From contig NZ_CP114054.1 of NCBI RefSeq assembly GCF_026967575.1, positions 496,001 through 560,000 on the forward strand: 64,000 nucleotides of DNA, in the 5' to 3' direction. The stretch is from Aurantiacibacter sp. MUD11 (GTDB taxonomy: Bacteria; Pseudomonadota; Alphaproteobacteria; Sphingomonadales; Sphingomonadaceae). Positions 55,287-64,000 of the stretch are shown here, piece by piece. The translations under genes were made by a program, and so were the position numbers. Under the pieces are notes generated by a model. That model was given only the letters and a program-made list of their open reading frames with translations, was not told where the DNA came from and did no database searches. Position 1 is the stretch's first letter. Each line of letters starts with the position of its first letter.

Positions 55287-56080
55287 CCCGGCGTTTCGTG
55301 CAGTTCACGTGCGAGGGATCGACGCTGGTTGGCACCCTCGACGAAACCACCGGCGCGGTGGGCCTGCTTATCGTCAGCGGCGGCAACGAAATCAGGAGCG
55401 GCCCCTTCGCCGGCCAGGCTGACCTTGCCGACGAAATCAAGGAACGCGGCTATCCCGTCTTCCGGTTCGACCGCCGCGGCGTTGGCGACAGCGAGGGCGA
55501 GAACGGCGGCTTTCGCTCTTCCGCGGCGGACATCGCGGCTGCAATCACCGCCTTCCGCAAAGCCAGCCCGCATCTCCGGCGCATCGTCGCCTACGGCAAT
55601 TGCGATGCTGCCAGCGCGCTGATGCTGCAAGGCGGCGCGGGTTGCCAGGGGCTTGTCCTCAGCAATCCGTGGTCCTTCGATGAAGACGATGATGCAGGCC
55701 AGGCCGCGGCAGCAGTCCGATCCCGCTACGCCGGGAAGCTGCGCAGTCCAGGCGAATGGAAGCGGCTGCTGACGGGCAGAGTCTCGCTCGGCAAGTTGCT
55801 GGCCGGTCTGCGCCGCGCCATCTCCTTCCGTCAGCCGCAAAGCCATTTGATGGCCGAGATGCAGGACGGCATGGCGGAGTTCACCGGCAAGGTGGTGTTT
55901 CTCGTATCCGGCCTGGATCGCACCGGGCAGGCCTTCAGGGCCGGCTGGCGAGGCGGTGGAACGGTGCTGGTCCTCGAAGGCGCCGATCACGCATTCTCGG
56001 GCGGTGCGGACCGCGTGGAACTGCAGGACCTCGTCGAATCAGTCCTTCAGGAACAGGCTGGCCAGCTCGACATGGGTTGA
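55283..56080 (+). CDS. exosortase A-associated hydrolase 1
   Basis: 265 aa alpha/beta hydrolase. The elbow is AYGNCDAASAL, with C107 in place of Ser, as in dienelactone hydrolases. FRFDRRGVGDSEGE is near 61-73 and the likely His is in EGADHAFSGG. It fits the hydrolase 1 family. It likely acts on a thioester or lactone made on the carrier protein, which is inference. Ends with a 42-nt convergent overlap with the RNA methyltransferase gene. Confidence 0.86.
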   Translation: MTRRFVQFTCEGSTLVGTLDETTGAVGLLIVSGGNEIRSGPFAGQADLADEIKERGYPVFRFDRRGVGDSEGENGGFRSSAADIAAAITAFRKASPHLRRIVAYGNCDAASALMLQGGAGCQGLVLSNPWSFDEDDDAGQAAAAVRSRYAGKLRSPGEWKRLLTGRVSLGKLLAGLRRAISFRQPQSHLMAEMQDGMAEFTGKVVFLVSGLDRTGQAFRAGWRGGGTVLVLEGADHAFSGGADRVELQDLVESVLQEQAGQLDMG

Positions 56081-57238
56081 CCAGCGGAACTGTCCCACCG
56101 GGCGCAGCTCGACCAAGCGATAGCCTGCCTCCTTCAGCTGCACGGCATCACGCGCCCAGCTTGACGGGTTACAGCTGATGTAGACCACTCGTTCGACGCT
56201 ACTCTGCGCCACCTGCTCCACCTGCGCCCGCGCACCGGCACGCGGCGGGTCGAGCACCACGCCATCAAGCGATGCCAGTTCGTCTGCCCGCATCGGGTTG
56301 CGGAACAGGTCGCGATGGAGCGCTTCGACCGGCAATCCTCCACGATTGGCAGCTGTCCGAAGCGCGGTGATGGCCGCAAGGTCCGCTTCGGCAGCCATGA
56401 CCTTGTTCACGCCGCTCAGCGAGAGCGCGAAGGTGCCCAGCCCCGCGAACAAGTCCGCGACTTGCGCCGAACCCGCCAGCCACTCCTGCGCCGCGCCGAC
56501 CAGCGCCGCCTCGCCATGGTCGGTCGCCTGCAGGAAGGCACCGGACGGAAATGCCACGAGCGTTCCGCCCAGCGTCACGGTGACGGGCTCCGGCTCCCAG
56601 AAGCCTTCCGCGCCAAAACCGTAGTCGAGCGTGAGCCGGGCCAGTTTCCGGTCGCGACAGAAATCGAGCAGGTCCTCGGTCTGGTCGAGGCCTTCGGGCG
56701 TGAAGCCCGTCAGGCCAAGGTCAACGCCCTGGTCGACCTTCGTCATCTCGATGCCGATGGAATAGCGCCCCTTCAGCTTCGCGAAATAGCCGCGCAGGGC
56801 CTCCATCGTCGCAAACAGGTCCGGCAGCAGCACATGGCATTCGCGCATGTCGACGACCTTGTGCGAACCGGCCTGCGTGAAGCCGATCAGCGGACGACCA
56901 CCGCCATTGATGGCGCGCAGGCTGGCACGGCGACGCGAGTGCGGCGGCGACATGGCGGGCGCGGCCACAACCTTAGGCTCGAGTCCTTGAGATTGGGCGG
57001 CATGCAGCACGCGGTCGCGCACGAAATTGGCCAGCGTCTGATCATCGCAATGCTGCAACTGGCATGCCCCGCAGGTGCCGAAATGACGGCACGGCGGCGT
57101 GGCGTGATGCGGGCCGTGCTCCAGCGAGCCATCGGCGCGCAGCACGTCGCTCGGCGCGGCACCGGCAACGTGCCGACCGTCAGCGGTAACGCCATCGCCC
57201 TTGGCGGCGATGCGGACAATCGTCGACTCTTCGTTCAC
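56039..57238 (-). CDS. 23S rRNA/tRNA uracil-5 methyltransferase (TrmA/RlmD family)
   Basis: 399 aa. [4Fe-4S] ligands match the RumA layout: C50, C56, C59 (C-x5-C-x2-C) and C134. The SAM domain has ADLFAGLGTFALSLS and the DPPRAG motif, and catalytic C356 is in YISCNPSSWARD. The N-terminal TRAM domain is short (about 40 aa). Whether it targets U1939, U747 or tRNA T54 cannot be told from sequence. GTG 57238 overlaps the upstream stop as GTGA. Confidence 0.92.
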   Translation of the reverse strand: MNEESTIVRIAAKGDGVTADGRHVAGAAPSDVLRADGSLEHGPHHATPPCRHFGTCGACQLQHCDDQTLANFVRDRVLHAAQSQGLEPKVVAAPAMSPPHSRRRASLRAINGGGRPLIGFTQAGSHKVVDMRECHVLLPDLFATMEALRGYFAKLKGRYSIGIEMTKVDQGVDLGLTGFTPEGLDQTEDLLDFCRDRKLARLTLDYGFGAEGFWEPEPVTVTLGGTLVAFPSGAFLQATDHGEAALVGAAQEWLAGSAQVADLFAGLGTFALSLSGVNKVMAAEADLAAITALRTAANRGGLPVEALHRDLFRNPMRADELASLDGVVLDPPRAGARAQVEQVAQSSVERVVYISCNPSSWARDAVQLKEAGYRLVELRPVGQFRWSTHVELASLFLKD

Positions 57239-58632
57239 AGCAATTGCGCGTAGGCTGCAGGGATAGCTTCGATCAACTGGCCTGCGGTGAAAACCGGACC
57301 ACAATTGCCCGCCGCCAGCGAATGCAGCCAGCAGCCCTGCTCCGCCGCCTTGCGCGGACTGGCTCCACTGGCGAGGCGGCTGGCGATCAGGCCAGCGAGG
57401 ACGTCGCCCGTTCCGGCGGTGCTGAGCCAGCTGGTGGCAGGTGGCATGATGGCGAGCGAGGCACCTTGAGCGGCGATCAGCGTGTCGGGCCCCTTGGCCA
57501 CCAGCACGCCCTCGATGCCCTCGGCCAGTTCGGTGGCCTGCTCCATCCGGTCGAGGCCCACGGCGTCGAAGGCGCGCGCCATGGTCTCCAGTTCGCCCGC
57601 GTGCGGGGTGGCGATGATCGGCCACTCGCGGTCTTCAAGCATCGGCGGCTCGAGCAGCGTCAGGGCATCGGCATCGACCACTGTCGGCACGTCGCAGGCA
57701 AGCACCCAGTCGAGCCGGGACTGTGCCGCTTCGCTGCGACCAAGGCCGGGGCCGATCAGGAAGGCGTCGATCCGGTGGTCGCGCACCAGCTGGAACAGCG
57801 AGCCGCGCTCCACCACCAGATCTGCCGGAGCGTCGATGGGATCGTCTTCCTCGTCGAGGAAGATCTTCACATAGCCCGCCCCGCCATGTTGGGCCGCGCG
57901 CGCAGCAAGGATCGCAGCGCCGGGCATCTGCCCTGCAATGACGGCCAGCAGGCCGCGTGAATACTTGTGCGCATCGGGTGTCGGGGCGGAAAGGCGCGGC
58001 GGTGTCGAGAGACGGGCGGCGCCGTGCACCTTGCTCACGCCGATATCCACCAGCCTGCGCTCTCCCATTTTTGCCATGGCGGGCATCAGCCAGTGCGCGT
58101 GCTTCCACGCTCCCAGCGAAACAGTGAGATGATAGCTGGGCAAGCCCTCGTTAAGCGCCTCGCCGTTGTCGCTGTCGATGCCGCTGGGCAGGTCGGTGGC
58201 AACCCGCAGCTCATGCGCATCGGCCAGGGTGCGCAGGTGCGCCAGCAGGTCATCGCCCAAAGGACGCCCGAGGCCGGTACCGAACAGGCAATCGACGAAC
58301 ACGCTGCCTTGCGCGTGGCTAACCGGCTCTCCTCCCCATTTCCGCCGTGCGGTCTTGGCTGCATCGGTAGACGGTTCGAGCGGGGCCACGACCTGCACCT
58401 TCAATCCGCGCTCCGAGAGGACGCGCGCGATCACGTAACCGTCGCCGCCATTGTTACCGGGGCCGCACAGCACGGTGACCGGACGACCCGCAGCCATGCG
58501 CCATACCCAGTCGGCGGCACCGGCACCGGCACGTTCCATCAGCGTCTCGACGCTGTCGCCCGCCGCGATCAGCGCCTGCTCCGCCTCCTGCATCTGCGCG
58601 GCGGTGAGGATCTGGTGCGGGGCAGCAGCCAT
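57235..58632 (-). CDS. nnr: bifunctional NAD(P)HX epimerase/dehydratase
   Basis: 465 aa repair enzyme. N-terminal YjeF_N epimerase (about 1-210) has VLCGPGNNGGDGYVIAR. C-terminal carbohydrate-kinase-fold dehydratase has IATPHAGELETMARAF, LVAKGPDTLIA and the active-site STAGTGDVLAGLI. It repairs hydrated NADH and NADPH. ATG 58632 shares one base with the upstream stop; GTG 58635 is also possible. Confidence 0.94.
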   Translation of the reverse strand: MAAAPHQILTAAQMQEAEQALIAAGDSVETLMERAGAGAADWVWRMAAGRPVTVLCGPGNNGGDGYVIARVLSERGLKVQVVAPLEPSTDAAKTARRKWGGEPVSHAQGSVFVDCLFGTGLGRPLGDDLLAHLRTLADAHELRVATDLPSGIDSDNGEALNEGLPSYHLTVSLGAWKHAHWLMPAMAKMGERRLVDIGVSKVHGAARLSTPPRLSAPTPDAHKYSRGLLAVIAGQMPGAAILAARAAQHGGAGYVKIFLDEEDDPIDAPADLVVERGSLFQLVRDHRIDAFLIGPGLGRSEAAQSRLDWVLACDVPTVVDADALTLLEPPMLEDREWPIIATPHAGELETMARAFDAVGLDRMEQATELAEGIEGVLVAKGPDTLIAAQGASLAIMPPATSWLSTAGTGDVLAGLIASRLASGASPRKAAEQGCWLHSLAAGNCGPVFTAGQLIEAIPAAYAQLL

Positions 58633-58982
58633 CACTCGGCCACCGGCAGGTGATAGCGGTCCGACCCGACGCGAACTTCGACATAGCCGCCCATGTCGGT
58701 GACCTCGGCTGGCTGTGCTCCGTCGGCAGTCACCAGACCGCGGTTCGGAACGCCAAGCTGGAAACGCCGGAACGCGCCATCTGGGTGGCGCACGATAACG
58801 AAGCTCTCACCGTCCTGCTCGGCCCGTTCCATGGTGCAGTCGCGCCCGAAGCCGCCGGCGCCGTTGAGCGAGCAATCGATCAGGGTTCCCCCGTCAGCCA
58901 CGGGGGCGGAGGATGCGTCGCCAGCCTCGCTGCATCCTGCCGTCAGCAGGGCGACAACACCGGCGAGGCAGACCGCTCTCAC
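58632..58982 (-). CDS. small lipoprotein coupled to ilvD
   Basis: 116 aa with lipobox LTAGC (Cys near 17). The mature part has two further Cys in IDCSLNG and RDCTMER, and a C-terminal beta strand set [19 protein letters not shown] 58982 overlaps the ilvD stop as GTGA, giving a good case for translation. No family known to me; envelope location from the lipobox. Confidence 0.8.
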   Translation of the reverse strand: MRAVCLAGVVALLTAGCSEAGDASSAPVADGGTLIDCSLNGAGGFGRDCTMERAEQDGESFVIVRHPDGAFRRFQLGVPNRGLVTADGAQPAEVTDMGGYVEVRVGSDRYHLPVAE

Positions 58983-60844
58983 GGTTTCGCGCCCCGCGTT
59001 ACCTGCGTCACGTCACGAATGGCGCCCTTGGCGGCGCTGGTGGTCATCGCAGCATAGGCCTGCAGGGCAGGAGAGACCCGACGTTCGCGCTTCTCTGCGG
59101 GCTGCCAGGCGGCATCGCCCTTGGCCTCCATGGCCGCGCGGCGGCTGGCAAGTTCCTCGTCGTCGATCTGGAGATTGATCGTGCGGCCGGGAATGTCGAT
59201 GGCGATGATGTCGCCGGTCTCGACCAGCGCGATAGCGCCGCCCTCACCCGCTTCGGGAGAAGCATGGCCGATCGACAGGCCCGAAGTGCCGCCGGAGAAG
59301 CGTCCGTCGGTCAGCAGCGCGCACTTGGCGCCAAGGCCCTTCGACTTGAGGTAGCTGGTCGGGTAGAGCATTTCCTGCATCCCCGGCCCGCCCTTGGGGC
59401 CTTCGTAGCGGATCACCACCACTTCGCCTGCCTGCACCTCGTCGCCCAGGATTCCGGCAACAGCGGCATCCTGGCTCTCGTAGACGCGCGCGCGGCCGGT
59501 GAACTTGAGGATGCTTTCGTCCACGCCGGCGGTCTTCACGATGCAGCCATCGAGCGCGATATTGCCGTAGAGCACGGCGAGGCCACCGTCCTGCGAGAAG
59601 GCATGTTCGGCGCTGCGGATCACCCCGCCTTCCCGGTCCATGTCCAGCTCGTCCCAGCGGCGGGACTGGCTGAAGGCGACCTGCGTCGGCACTCCGCCCG
59701 GGGCGGCCTTGTAGAATTCGTGCACCTTCGGATTGCCCGTGCGCACGATGTCCCAGTCGTCCAGCGCATCGCCCATGGTGGGCGAATGGACCGTGGGCAG
59801 CGCGGTATGCAGCAGGCCGGCGCGGTCAAGCTCTCCCAGAATCGACATGATGCCGCCCGCACGGTGGACGTCTTCCATGTGCACGTCCTGCTTGGCCGGG
59901 GCGACCTTCGACAGGCAAGGCACCTTGCGGCTCAGCCGGTCGATATCCTTCATGGTGAAGTCCACGCCCGCCTCGTGCGCTGCGGCCAGCAGGTGCAGCA
60001 CCGTGTTGGTGGAACCGCCCATGGCGATATCGAGGCTCATGGCGTTCTCGAACGCCTCGAAACTGGCGATGGAGCGCGGCAGCACGCTGGCATCGTCTTC
60101 CTCGTAATACCGCTTGGCGAGAGCGACCACGAGCCGCCCGGCCCGCTCGAACAGGCCTTGCCGGTCCGAGTGGGTCGCCAGCTGCGAGCCATTGCCCGGC
60201 AGCGAGAGGCCCAGCGCCTCGGTCAGGCAGTTCATCGAGTTGGCGGTGAACATACCGCTGCACGAGCCGCAGGTCGGACAGGCCGAGCGTTCGATCTCGG
60301 CCACTTCCTCGTCGGTCATGCTGTCATCGGCCGCAGCCACCATGGCATCGACCAGGTCGAGCGCCACTTCCTTGCCCTTCAGCACAACCTTGCCTGCTTC
60401 CATCGGTCCGCCAGAAACGAAGACGCAGGGCACGTTCAGGCGCATGGCAGCCATCAGCATGCCGGGGGTGATCTTGTCGCAGTTGGAAATGCACACCATG
60501 GCATCGGCGCAGTGGGCGTTGACCATGTATTCGACGCTGTCGGCAATCAGGTCGCGGCTCGGCAAGCTGTAGAGCATGCCGTCGTGGCCCATGGCGATGC
60601 CATCATCCACGGCGATGGTGTTGAATTCCTTGGCCACACCGCCTGCCGCCTCGATCTCACGCGCGACCAACTGACCAAGGTCCTTGAGGTGCACGTGTCC
60701 CGGCACGAACTGGGTGAAGCTGTTCACAACGGCAATGATCGGCTTGCCGAAGTCACCATCCTTCATGCCGGTGGCGCGCCACAGGCCGCGGGCACCGGCC
60801 ATGTTGCGGCCGTGGGTGGAGGTACGGGAACGATAAGCAGGCAT
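58979..60844 (-). CDS. ilvD: dihydroxy-acid dehydratase
   Basis: 621 aa, Fe-S dehydratase of branched-chain amino-acid and pantothenate synthesis. Conserved sites are [14 protein letters not shown], the [13 protein letters not shown] cluster region with Cys, [16 protein letters not shown] with two cysteines, and [12 protein letters not shown]. Cluster ligand Cys residues are all present. Start ATG 60844 (MPAYRSRTS) is that of the family. It leads a four-gene coupled operon. Confidence 0.96.
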   Translation of the reverse strand: MPAYRSRTSTHGRNMAGARGLWRATGMKDGDFGKPIIAVVNSFTQFVPGHVHLKDLGQLVAREIEAAGGVAKEFNTIAVDDGIAMGHDGMLYSLPSRDLIADSVEYMVNAHCADAMVCISNCDKITPGMLMAAMRLNVPCVFVSGGPMEAGKVVLKGKEVALDLVDAMVAAADDSMTDEEVAEIERSACPTCGSCSGMFTANSMNCLTEALGLSLPGNGSQLATHSDRQGLFERAGRLVVALAKRYYEEDDASVLPRSIASFEAFENAMSLDIAMGGSTNTVLHLLAAAHEAGVDFTMKDIDRLSRKVPCLSKVAPAKQDVHMEDVHRAGGIMSILGELDRAGLLHTALPTVHSPTMGDALDDWDIVRTGNPKVHEFYKAAPGGVPTQVAFSQSRRWDELDMDREGGVIRSAEHAFSQDGGLAVLYGNIALDGCIVKTAGVDESILKFTGRARVYESQDAAVAGILGDEVQAGEVVVIRYEGPKGGPGMQEMLYPTSYLKSKGLGAKCALLTDGRFSGGTSGLSIGHASPEAGEGGAIALVETGDIIAIDIPGRTINLQIDDEELASRRAAMEAKGDAAWQPAEKRERRVSPALQAYAAMTTSAAKGAIRDVTQVTRGAKP

Positions 60845-60947
60845 GGGCAATCTCGGTCTGAATCTTTGGCCGAACCCTAGAGGAAGCGGGTCGGGGTCCG
60901 AAAGAGGAAATGCTTTTCCGCGGCTAAGCCGGATTTATGATCCGACC

Positions 60948-61679
60948 CTACTCGAAGGTATCGAGCGCCAGCTTCACCCGGCCGGCGACGTCGGCGATGA
61001 TCGCAGCCCAGCGCGCCTGCCCCGTTTCGGTGGAGATCAGGTCGTTGCGGATCTCGATCGCGCAATAGGGACGGCCCTTGGCCTCTGCATGGCGGTTCAT
61101 CGTCGCATTAAGCTGCTTGCCCGAATAGGGCTCGTTGTCGCCCACCGTCACACCCAGCTCGCCGAACAGGCGGATGGCGTGCTGCGCGGCGCGGTCATCC
61201 TCGTTGTAGAGCAGGCCGATTTCCCACGGACGCTCTTCATCGGGCTTGCTTTCCAGTTCGGGCGTGAAGCTGTGGATCGAGAGGATCAGCCCCGGCTCAA
61301 CTGCGTCGAACCAAGCCTCCAGCGCCTCGTGATAAGGCCGATGGTATTCCTTCAGCCGCGCCTCGCGATTGGCGCCGATATTGCCGGGAATCAGGATGCC
61401 GTCGCTATTGATCGGGATCAGCGCGTCGGATTCCTCCTCGCGGTGCATGTCGATCACCAGCCGGCTGATGTCGCTCAGCAGCGCGGGAATGCCGTGCCGC
61501 CGCGCCAGGCGTTCGCAAACGCCGGCAGCGCCGATGTCCCAGGCAATATGCTTTTCCATCGTGGCGGCTGACACGCCCAGCTCGATGCCTTCGGGCACCC
61601 GGTTGGAGGCGTGGTCGCAAACCGCGACAATACCGCCCTTGCTGGCCTCGCCGATCAGGCGGCAGACCGTCTCGCTCAT
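60948..61679 (-). CDS. N-formylglutamate amidohydrolase
   Basis: 243 aa FGase-family metal hydrolase. Signature pieces are CDHASNRVPEG, WDIGAAGVCERLARRHG, SRLVIDMHREE, LILSIHSFTPEL and YCAIEIRNDLI. FGases in histidine degradation release glutamate, but no hut genes are here, so a different amide substrate is possible. Start ATG 61679 overlaps the ispE stop as ATGA. Confidence 0.9.
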   Translation of the reverse strand: MSETVCRLIGEASKGGIVAVCDHASNRVPEGIELGVSAATMEKHIAWDIGAAGVCERLARRHGIPALLSDISRLVIDMHREEESDALIPINSDGILIPGNIGANREARLKEYHRPYHEALEAWFDAVEPGLILSIHSFTPELESKPDEERPWEIGLLYNEDDRAAQHAIRLFGELGVTVGDNEPYSGKQLNATMNRHAEAKGRPYCAIEIRNDLISTETGQARWAAIIADVAGRVKLALDTFE

Positions 61680-62488
61680 CGCAAAAGTCCTTTCATCTGC
61701 CACCAGCCAGAATGGCCCGATGCCAGCTTTTGCGCCGCTATATCGCGGATTTCCGCCGTTTCATAAAGGGCAAAGCACGTAGCCCCGGAACCGGACATCT
61801 CGTGCATCCACGGGTCGGTCGCTGCCAGCGCTTGCAACACTTCCGCGATTTCCGGGCAAATTCCGATAGCTGGGTCACGCAGATCGTTGCGCCCCTCTTG
61901 CGCGATCTTGCGCGCAGACCCTCCGGGAAGCGGGCCGCGATCGATCCCGTCCCATGCCTTGAACACCGGCCCCGTCGGGACGGGAACCAGCGGATTGATC
62001 AGCAGCACAGCCATGCCTGCCATGTCGTTCTCCACCGGCTCCAGTTCGGTGCCGGTGCCACGACCCACGGCCATCTCGCTGCGGACACAAGCGGGAACGT
62101 CTGCACCCAGTTTCTCGGCCCGCGCATGCCAGTCGTCGGGGAGACCGTAGGCCTGCTCCACCAGTCGAAACAGCGCGCCCGCATCGGCAGAGCCGCCGCC
62201 AAGGCCGGCTGCCACCGGCAGGTTCTTTTCCAGCGTTACGTCGAGACCGTCAGGCCGAGGCAAGGCGCCCAGTGCCTGCATCACGATATTGTCGAACGGG
62301 TTTTCCAGCGCCTGTGCGAACGGGCCGACCGTGGTCAGCCGGTCCGCCTCAGCCTTGCGGGCCGCAAGTTCATCGCCCGCATCGACGAAGGCGAATAGGG
62401 TCTCCAGTTCGTGATAGCCGTCCTCGCGCCGCCTGCGAACATGCAGCGCGAGGTTGATCTTGGCATATGCTGTTTCGCGAAGGACCAA
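61676..62488 (-). CDS. ispE: 4-diphosphocytidyl-2-C-methyl-D-erythritol kinase
   Basis: 270 aa GHMP kinase of the MEP isoprenoid pathway. ETAYAKINLALHVRRRREDGYHELETLF opens the fold, PVAAGLGGGSADAGAL binds ATP, and SGSGATCFAL is the C-terminal motif. No ATG exists at the N-terminus. TTG 62488 is the start, with TGAGG five bases upstream inside the stop region of the previous gene. Confidence 0.94.
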   Translation of the reverse strand: MVLRETAYAKINLALHVRRRREDGYHELETLFAFVDAGDELAARKAEADRLTTVGPFAQALENPFDNIVMQALGALPRPDGLDVTLEKNLPVAAGLGGGSADAGALFRLVEQAYGLPDDWHARAEKLGADVPACVRSEMAVGRGTGTELEPVENDMAGMAVLLINPLVPVPTGPVFKAWDGIDRGPLPGGSARKIAQEGRNDLRDPAIGICPEIAEVLQALAATDPWMHEMSGSGATCFALYETAEIRDIAAQKLASGHSGWWQMKGLLR

Positions 62489-62495
62489 GCCCTCC

Positions 62496-64000
62496 TCACA
62501 TATTCGGATAGTTCGGCCCGCCGCCGCCTTCGGGCGTGGTCCAGTTGATGTTCTGATTCGGGTCCTTGATGTCGCAGCTCTTGCAGTGGACGCAGTTCTG
62601 CGAATTGATCTGGAACTTGGGCTCCTCACCCTCCTCGATCAGCCATTCGTAGACGCCTGCCGGGCAATAGCGGGTCGACGGGCCGGCGTAGACACCCAGC
62701 TCGCTTTCGCGTTGCAGTTCCAGGTCCGCCACCTTCAGGTGATTGGGCTGGTCCTCGGCATGGTTGGTGAAGGAGTAGGAGACGCTGGTCAGGCGATCGA
62801 AGCTGATCTTGCCGTCGGGCTTGGGATAGTCGATCGGCTGGTGCAGGTCGGCACGCTGCGTCTCTTCGTAGTCGCGATGGTGGCCCATCGCGCCAAGGCC
62901 AAGGCCCATGGTGCGCAGCCACATGTCCGCGCCTGCGAGCACGGTGCCGATATCTCCGCCGAACTTGGCGACCAGCGGCTGGGCGTTCTGCACGTTCTTC
63001 AACTCGGTAGCGATCCAGCTTTCGCGCAGGTTCGCTTCGTATTCGCTGACCTCGGTGTGTTCCTGCCCGGCCGCAATCGCCGCAGCGACTGCCTCTGCGG
63101 CCAGCATGCCGCTCTTCATCGCGGTATGGCTGCCCTTGATGCGCGGCACGTTGACGAAGCCCGCCGCGCAGCCCACCAGCGCCCCGCCGGGGAAGGCAAG
63201 CTTGGGCACGGACTGCCAGCCACCCTCGTTGATGGCGCGCGCGCCATAGGCAACGCGGGTGCCGCCCTCCAGGTATTCGCGGATCGCCGGATGCGTCTTC
63301 CAGCGCTGGAATTCCTGGAACGGCGAGACATAAGGGTTCTTGTAATCGAGCGCGGTGACGAAACCGAGCGCGACCTGGCCGTTGGCCTGGTGGTAGAGGA
63401 AACCGCCACCCCAGGTGTCGCTCTCGGAAAGCGGCCAGCCCTGCGTGTGGATCACGCGGCCCGGCACGTGCTTGTCCGGGTCGATGTCCCACAGCTCCTT
63501 GATGCCAAGTCCATAGACCTGCGGCTCGCAATCGGCCTCGAGGTCGTACCTGGCTTTCATCTGCTTGGTCAGGTTGCCACGGGCACCTTCGGCAAACAGC
63601 GTGTACTTGGCCTGGATTTCCATGCCCGGCTGGTAATCGGGCTTGTGGCTGCCATCGGCGGCGACGCCCATGTCCTGCGTGATAACGCCGGTAACGGCGC
63701 CAGCATCGTTGAACATCACTTCCGCGGCCGGGAAGCCCGGGAAGACCATCACGCCCAGCGCCTCTGCCTGTTCGCCCAGCCAGCGGGTGAGATTGCCCAG
63801 CGAGCCGGTGTAGCAACCCTTGTTGCTCATCAGCGGAGGCATCATCAGGTGGGGCATGTCCCACTTGCCGGACTTGGTCAGCGCCCAGTGCCAGTTATCG
63901 GTTACGGGGGTCTCCGCCATCGGGCAATCCATGTCGCGCCAGTCGGGCAGCAGCTCGTCGAGCGCCTTGGGATCGACCACCGCGCCGGAGAGGATATGCG
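62496..64000 (-). CDS. electron transfer flavoprotein-ubiquinone oxidoreductase, 5' end cut by window edge
   Basis: FAD and 4Fe-4S enzyme that passes electrons from ETF to ubiquinone. The frame is open to the window edge, so about 500 residues of some 550 are seen; the FAD-binding N-terminus is missing. The visible part begins HILSGAVVDPKAL, typical of this family, and has KGSHTAMKSGMLAAEA and the [4Fe-4S] motif NCVHCKSCDIKDPNQNINW with YCPAGVYEW. It leads the operon with ispE and FGase. Confidence 0.96.
   Translation of the reverse strand, partial: HILSGAVVDPKALDELLPDWRDMDCPMAETPVTDNWHWALTKSGKWDMPHLMMPPLMSNKGCYTGSLGNLTRWLGEQAEALGVMVFPGFPAAEVMFNDAGAVTGVITQDMGVAADGSHKPDYQPGMEIQAKYTLFAEGARGNLTKQMKARYDLEADCEPQVYGLGIKELWDIDPDKHVPGRVIHTQGWPLSESDTWGGGFLYHQANGQVALGFVTALDYKNPYVSPFQEFQRWKTHPAIREYLEGGTRVAYGARAINEGGWQSVPKLAFPGGALVGCAAGFVNVPRIKGSHTAMKSGMLAAEAVAAAIAAGQEHTEVSEYEANLRESWIATELKNVQNAQPLVAKFGGDIGTVLAGADMWLRTMGLGLGAMGHHRDYEETQRADLHQPIDYPKPDGKISFDRLTSVSYSFTNHAEDQPNHLKVADLELQRESELGVYAGPSTRYCPAGVYEWLIEEGEEPKFQINSQNCVHCKSCDIKDPNQNINWTTPEGGGGPNYPNM

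Noticed and set aside
58913..60880. Plus-strand 655-aa frame opposite ilvD
   Set aside because: Low-information His/Ala/Arg composition; ilvD is unambiguous on the minus strand.

Overview
The window is high-GC, gene-dense alphaproteobacterial chromosome. The gene content points to Sphingomonadales, most likely an Erythrobacteraceae member (inference): a 14-gene-type nuo operon, an exosortase A (XrtA) exopolysaccharide locus, an RNase E with an acidic insert in its S1 region, an RF2 gene without the programmed frameshift, and many short Ala-rich lipoproteins. No rRNA, tRNA, insertion sequence, prophage or CRISPR array was recognised. Genes are packed with 1-14 nt overlaps, and several start with GTG, TTG or, in one case, apparently CTG.

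Region 1 (1-12.8 kb, minus strand) is the respiratory complex I operon nuoA-B-C-D-E-F-G-H-I-J-K-L, with nuoL cut by the window edge. Five extra genes are built into it: a 67-aa pentad-repeat protein between nuoB and nuoC, a 62-aa membrane protein between nuoD and nuoE, a 47-aa membrane microprotein between nuoE and nuoF, and two paralogous secreted four-cysteine proteins between nuoF and nuoG. A promoter of the form TTGCAT-N17-TAGACG sits just upstream of nuoA.

Region 2 (12.8-24.3 kb) is mixed: a beta-propeller lipoprotein, a coniferyl-aldehyde-type dehydrogenase divergent from a thiolase, four tandem paralogous acidic lipoproteins with related terminators, an SH3 protein, AmtB, an alpha/beta hydrolase, a PilZ protein, a nitronate-monooxygenase-like flavoprotein and a methyltransferase carrying a lipoprotein signal.

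Region 3 (24.4-37.7 kb) holds the amidase-PBP1A-prfB group, RNase E with a long structured leader, a MobA-like nucleotidyltransferase, a SAM methyltransferase divergent from an ATP-grasp ligase, an SDR, and an sdhB-zapE pair.

Region 4 (37.7-56.1 kb) is the exosortase A locus. The minus strand from 50.4 down to 37.7 kb encodes, in order, export lipoprotein, chain-length protein, tyrosine-kinase-like ATPase, outer-membrane barrel, AAA ATPase, polysaccharide deacetylase, FemAB-like protein, glycosyltransferase, XrtA fused to EpsI, and amidotransferase. Beside it lies a small-molecule branch: acyl-CoA ligase and PLP decarboxylase on minus; acyltransferase, acyl carrier protein and two alpha/beta-hydrolase-fold proteins on plus. 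Together they look like a machine that makes and exports a polysaccharide and processes PEP-CTERM proteins, plus a carrier-protein pathway of unknown product.

Region 5 (56.0-64.0 kb, minus strand) has two coupled housekeeping operons: ilvD-lipoprotein-NAD(P)HX repair-RNA uracil methyltransferase, and ETF-ubiquinone oxidoreductase (cut by the edge)-ispE-N-formylglutamate amidohydrolase.
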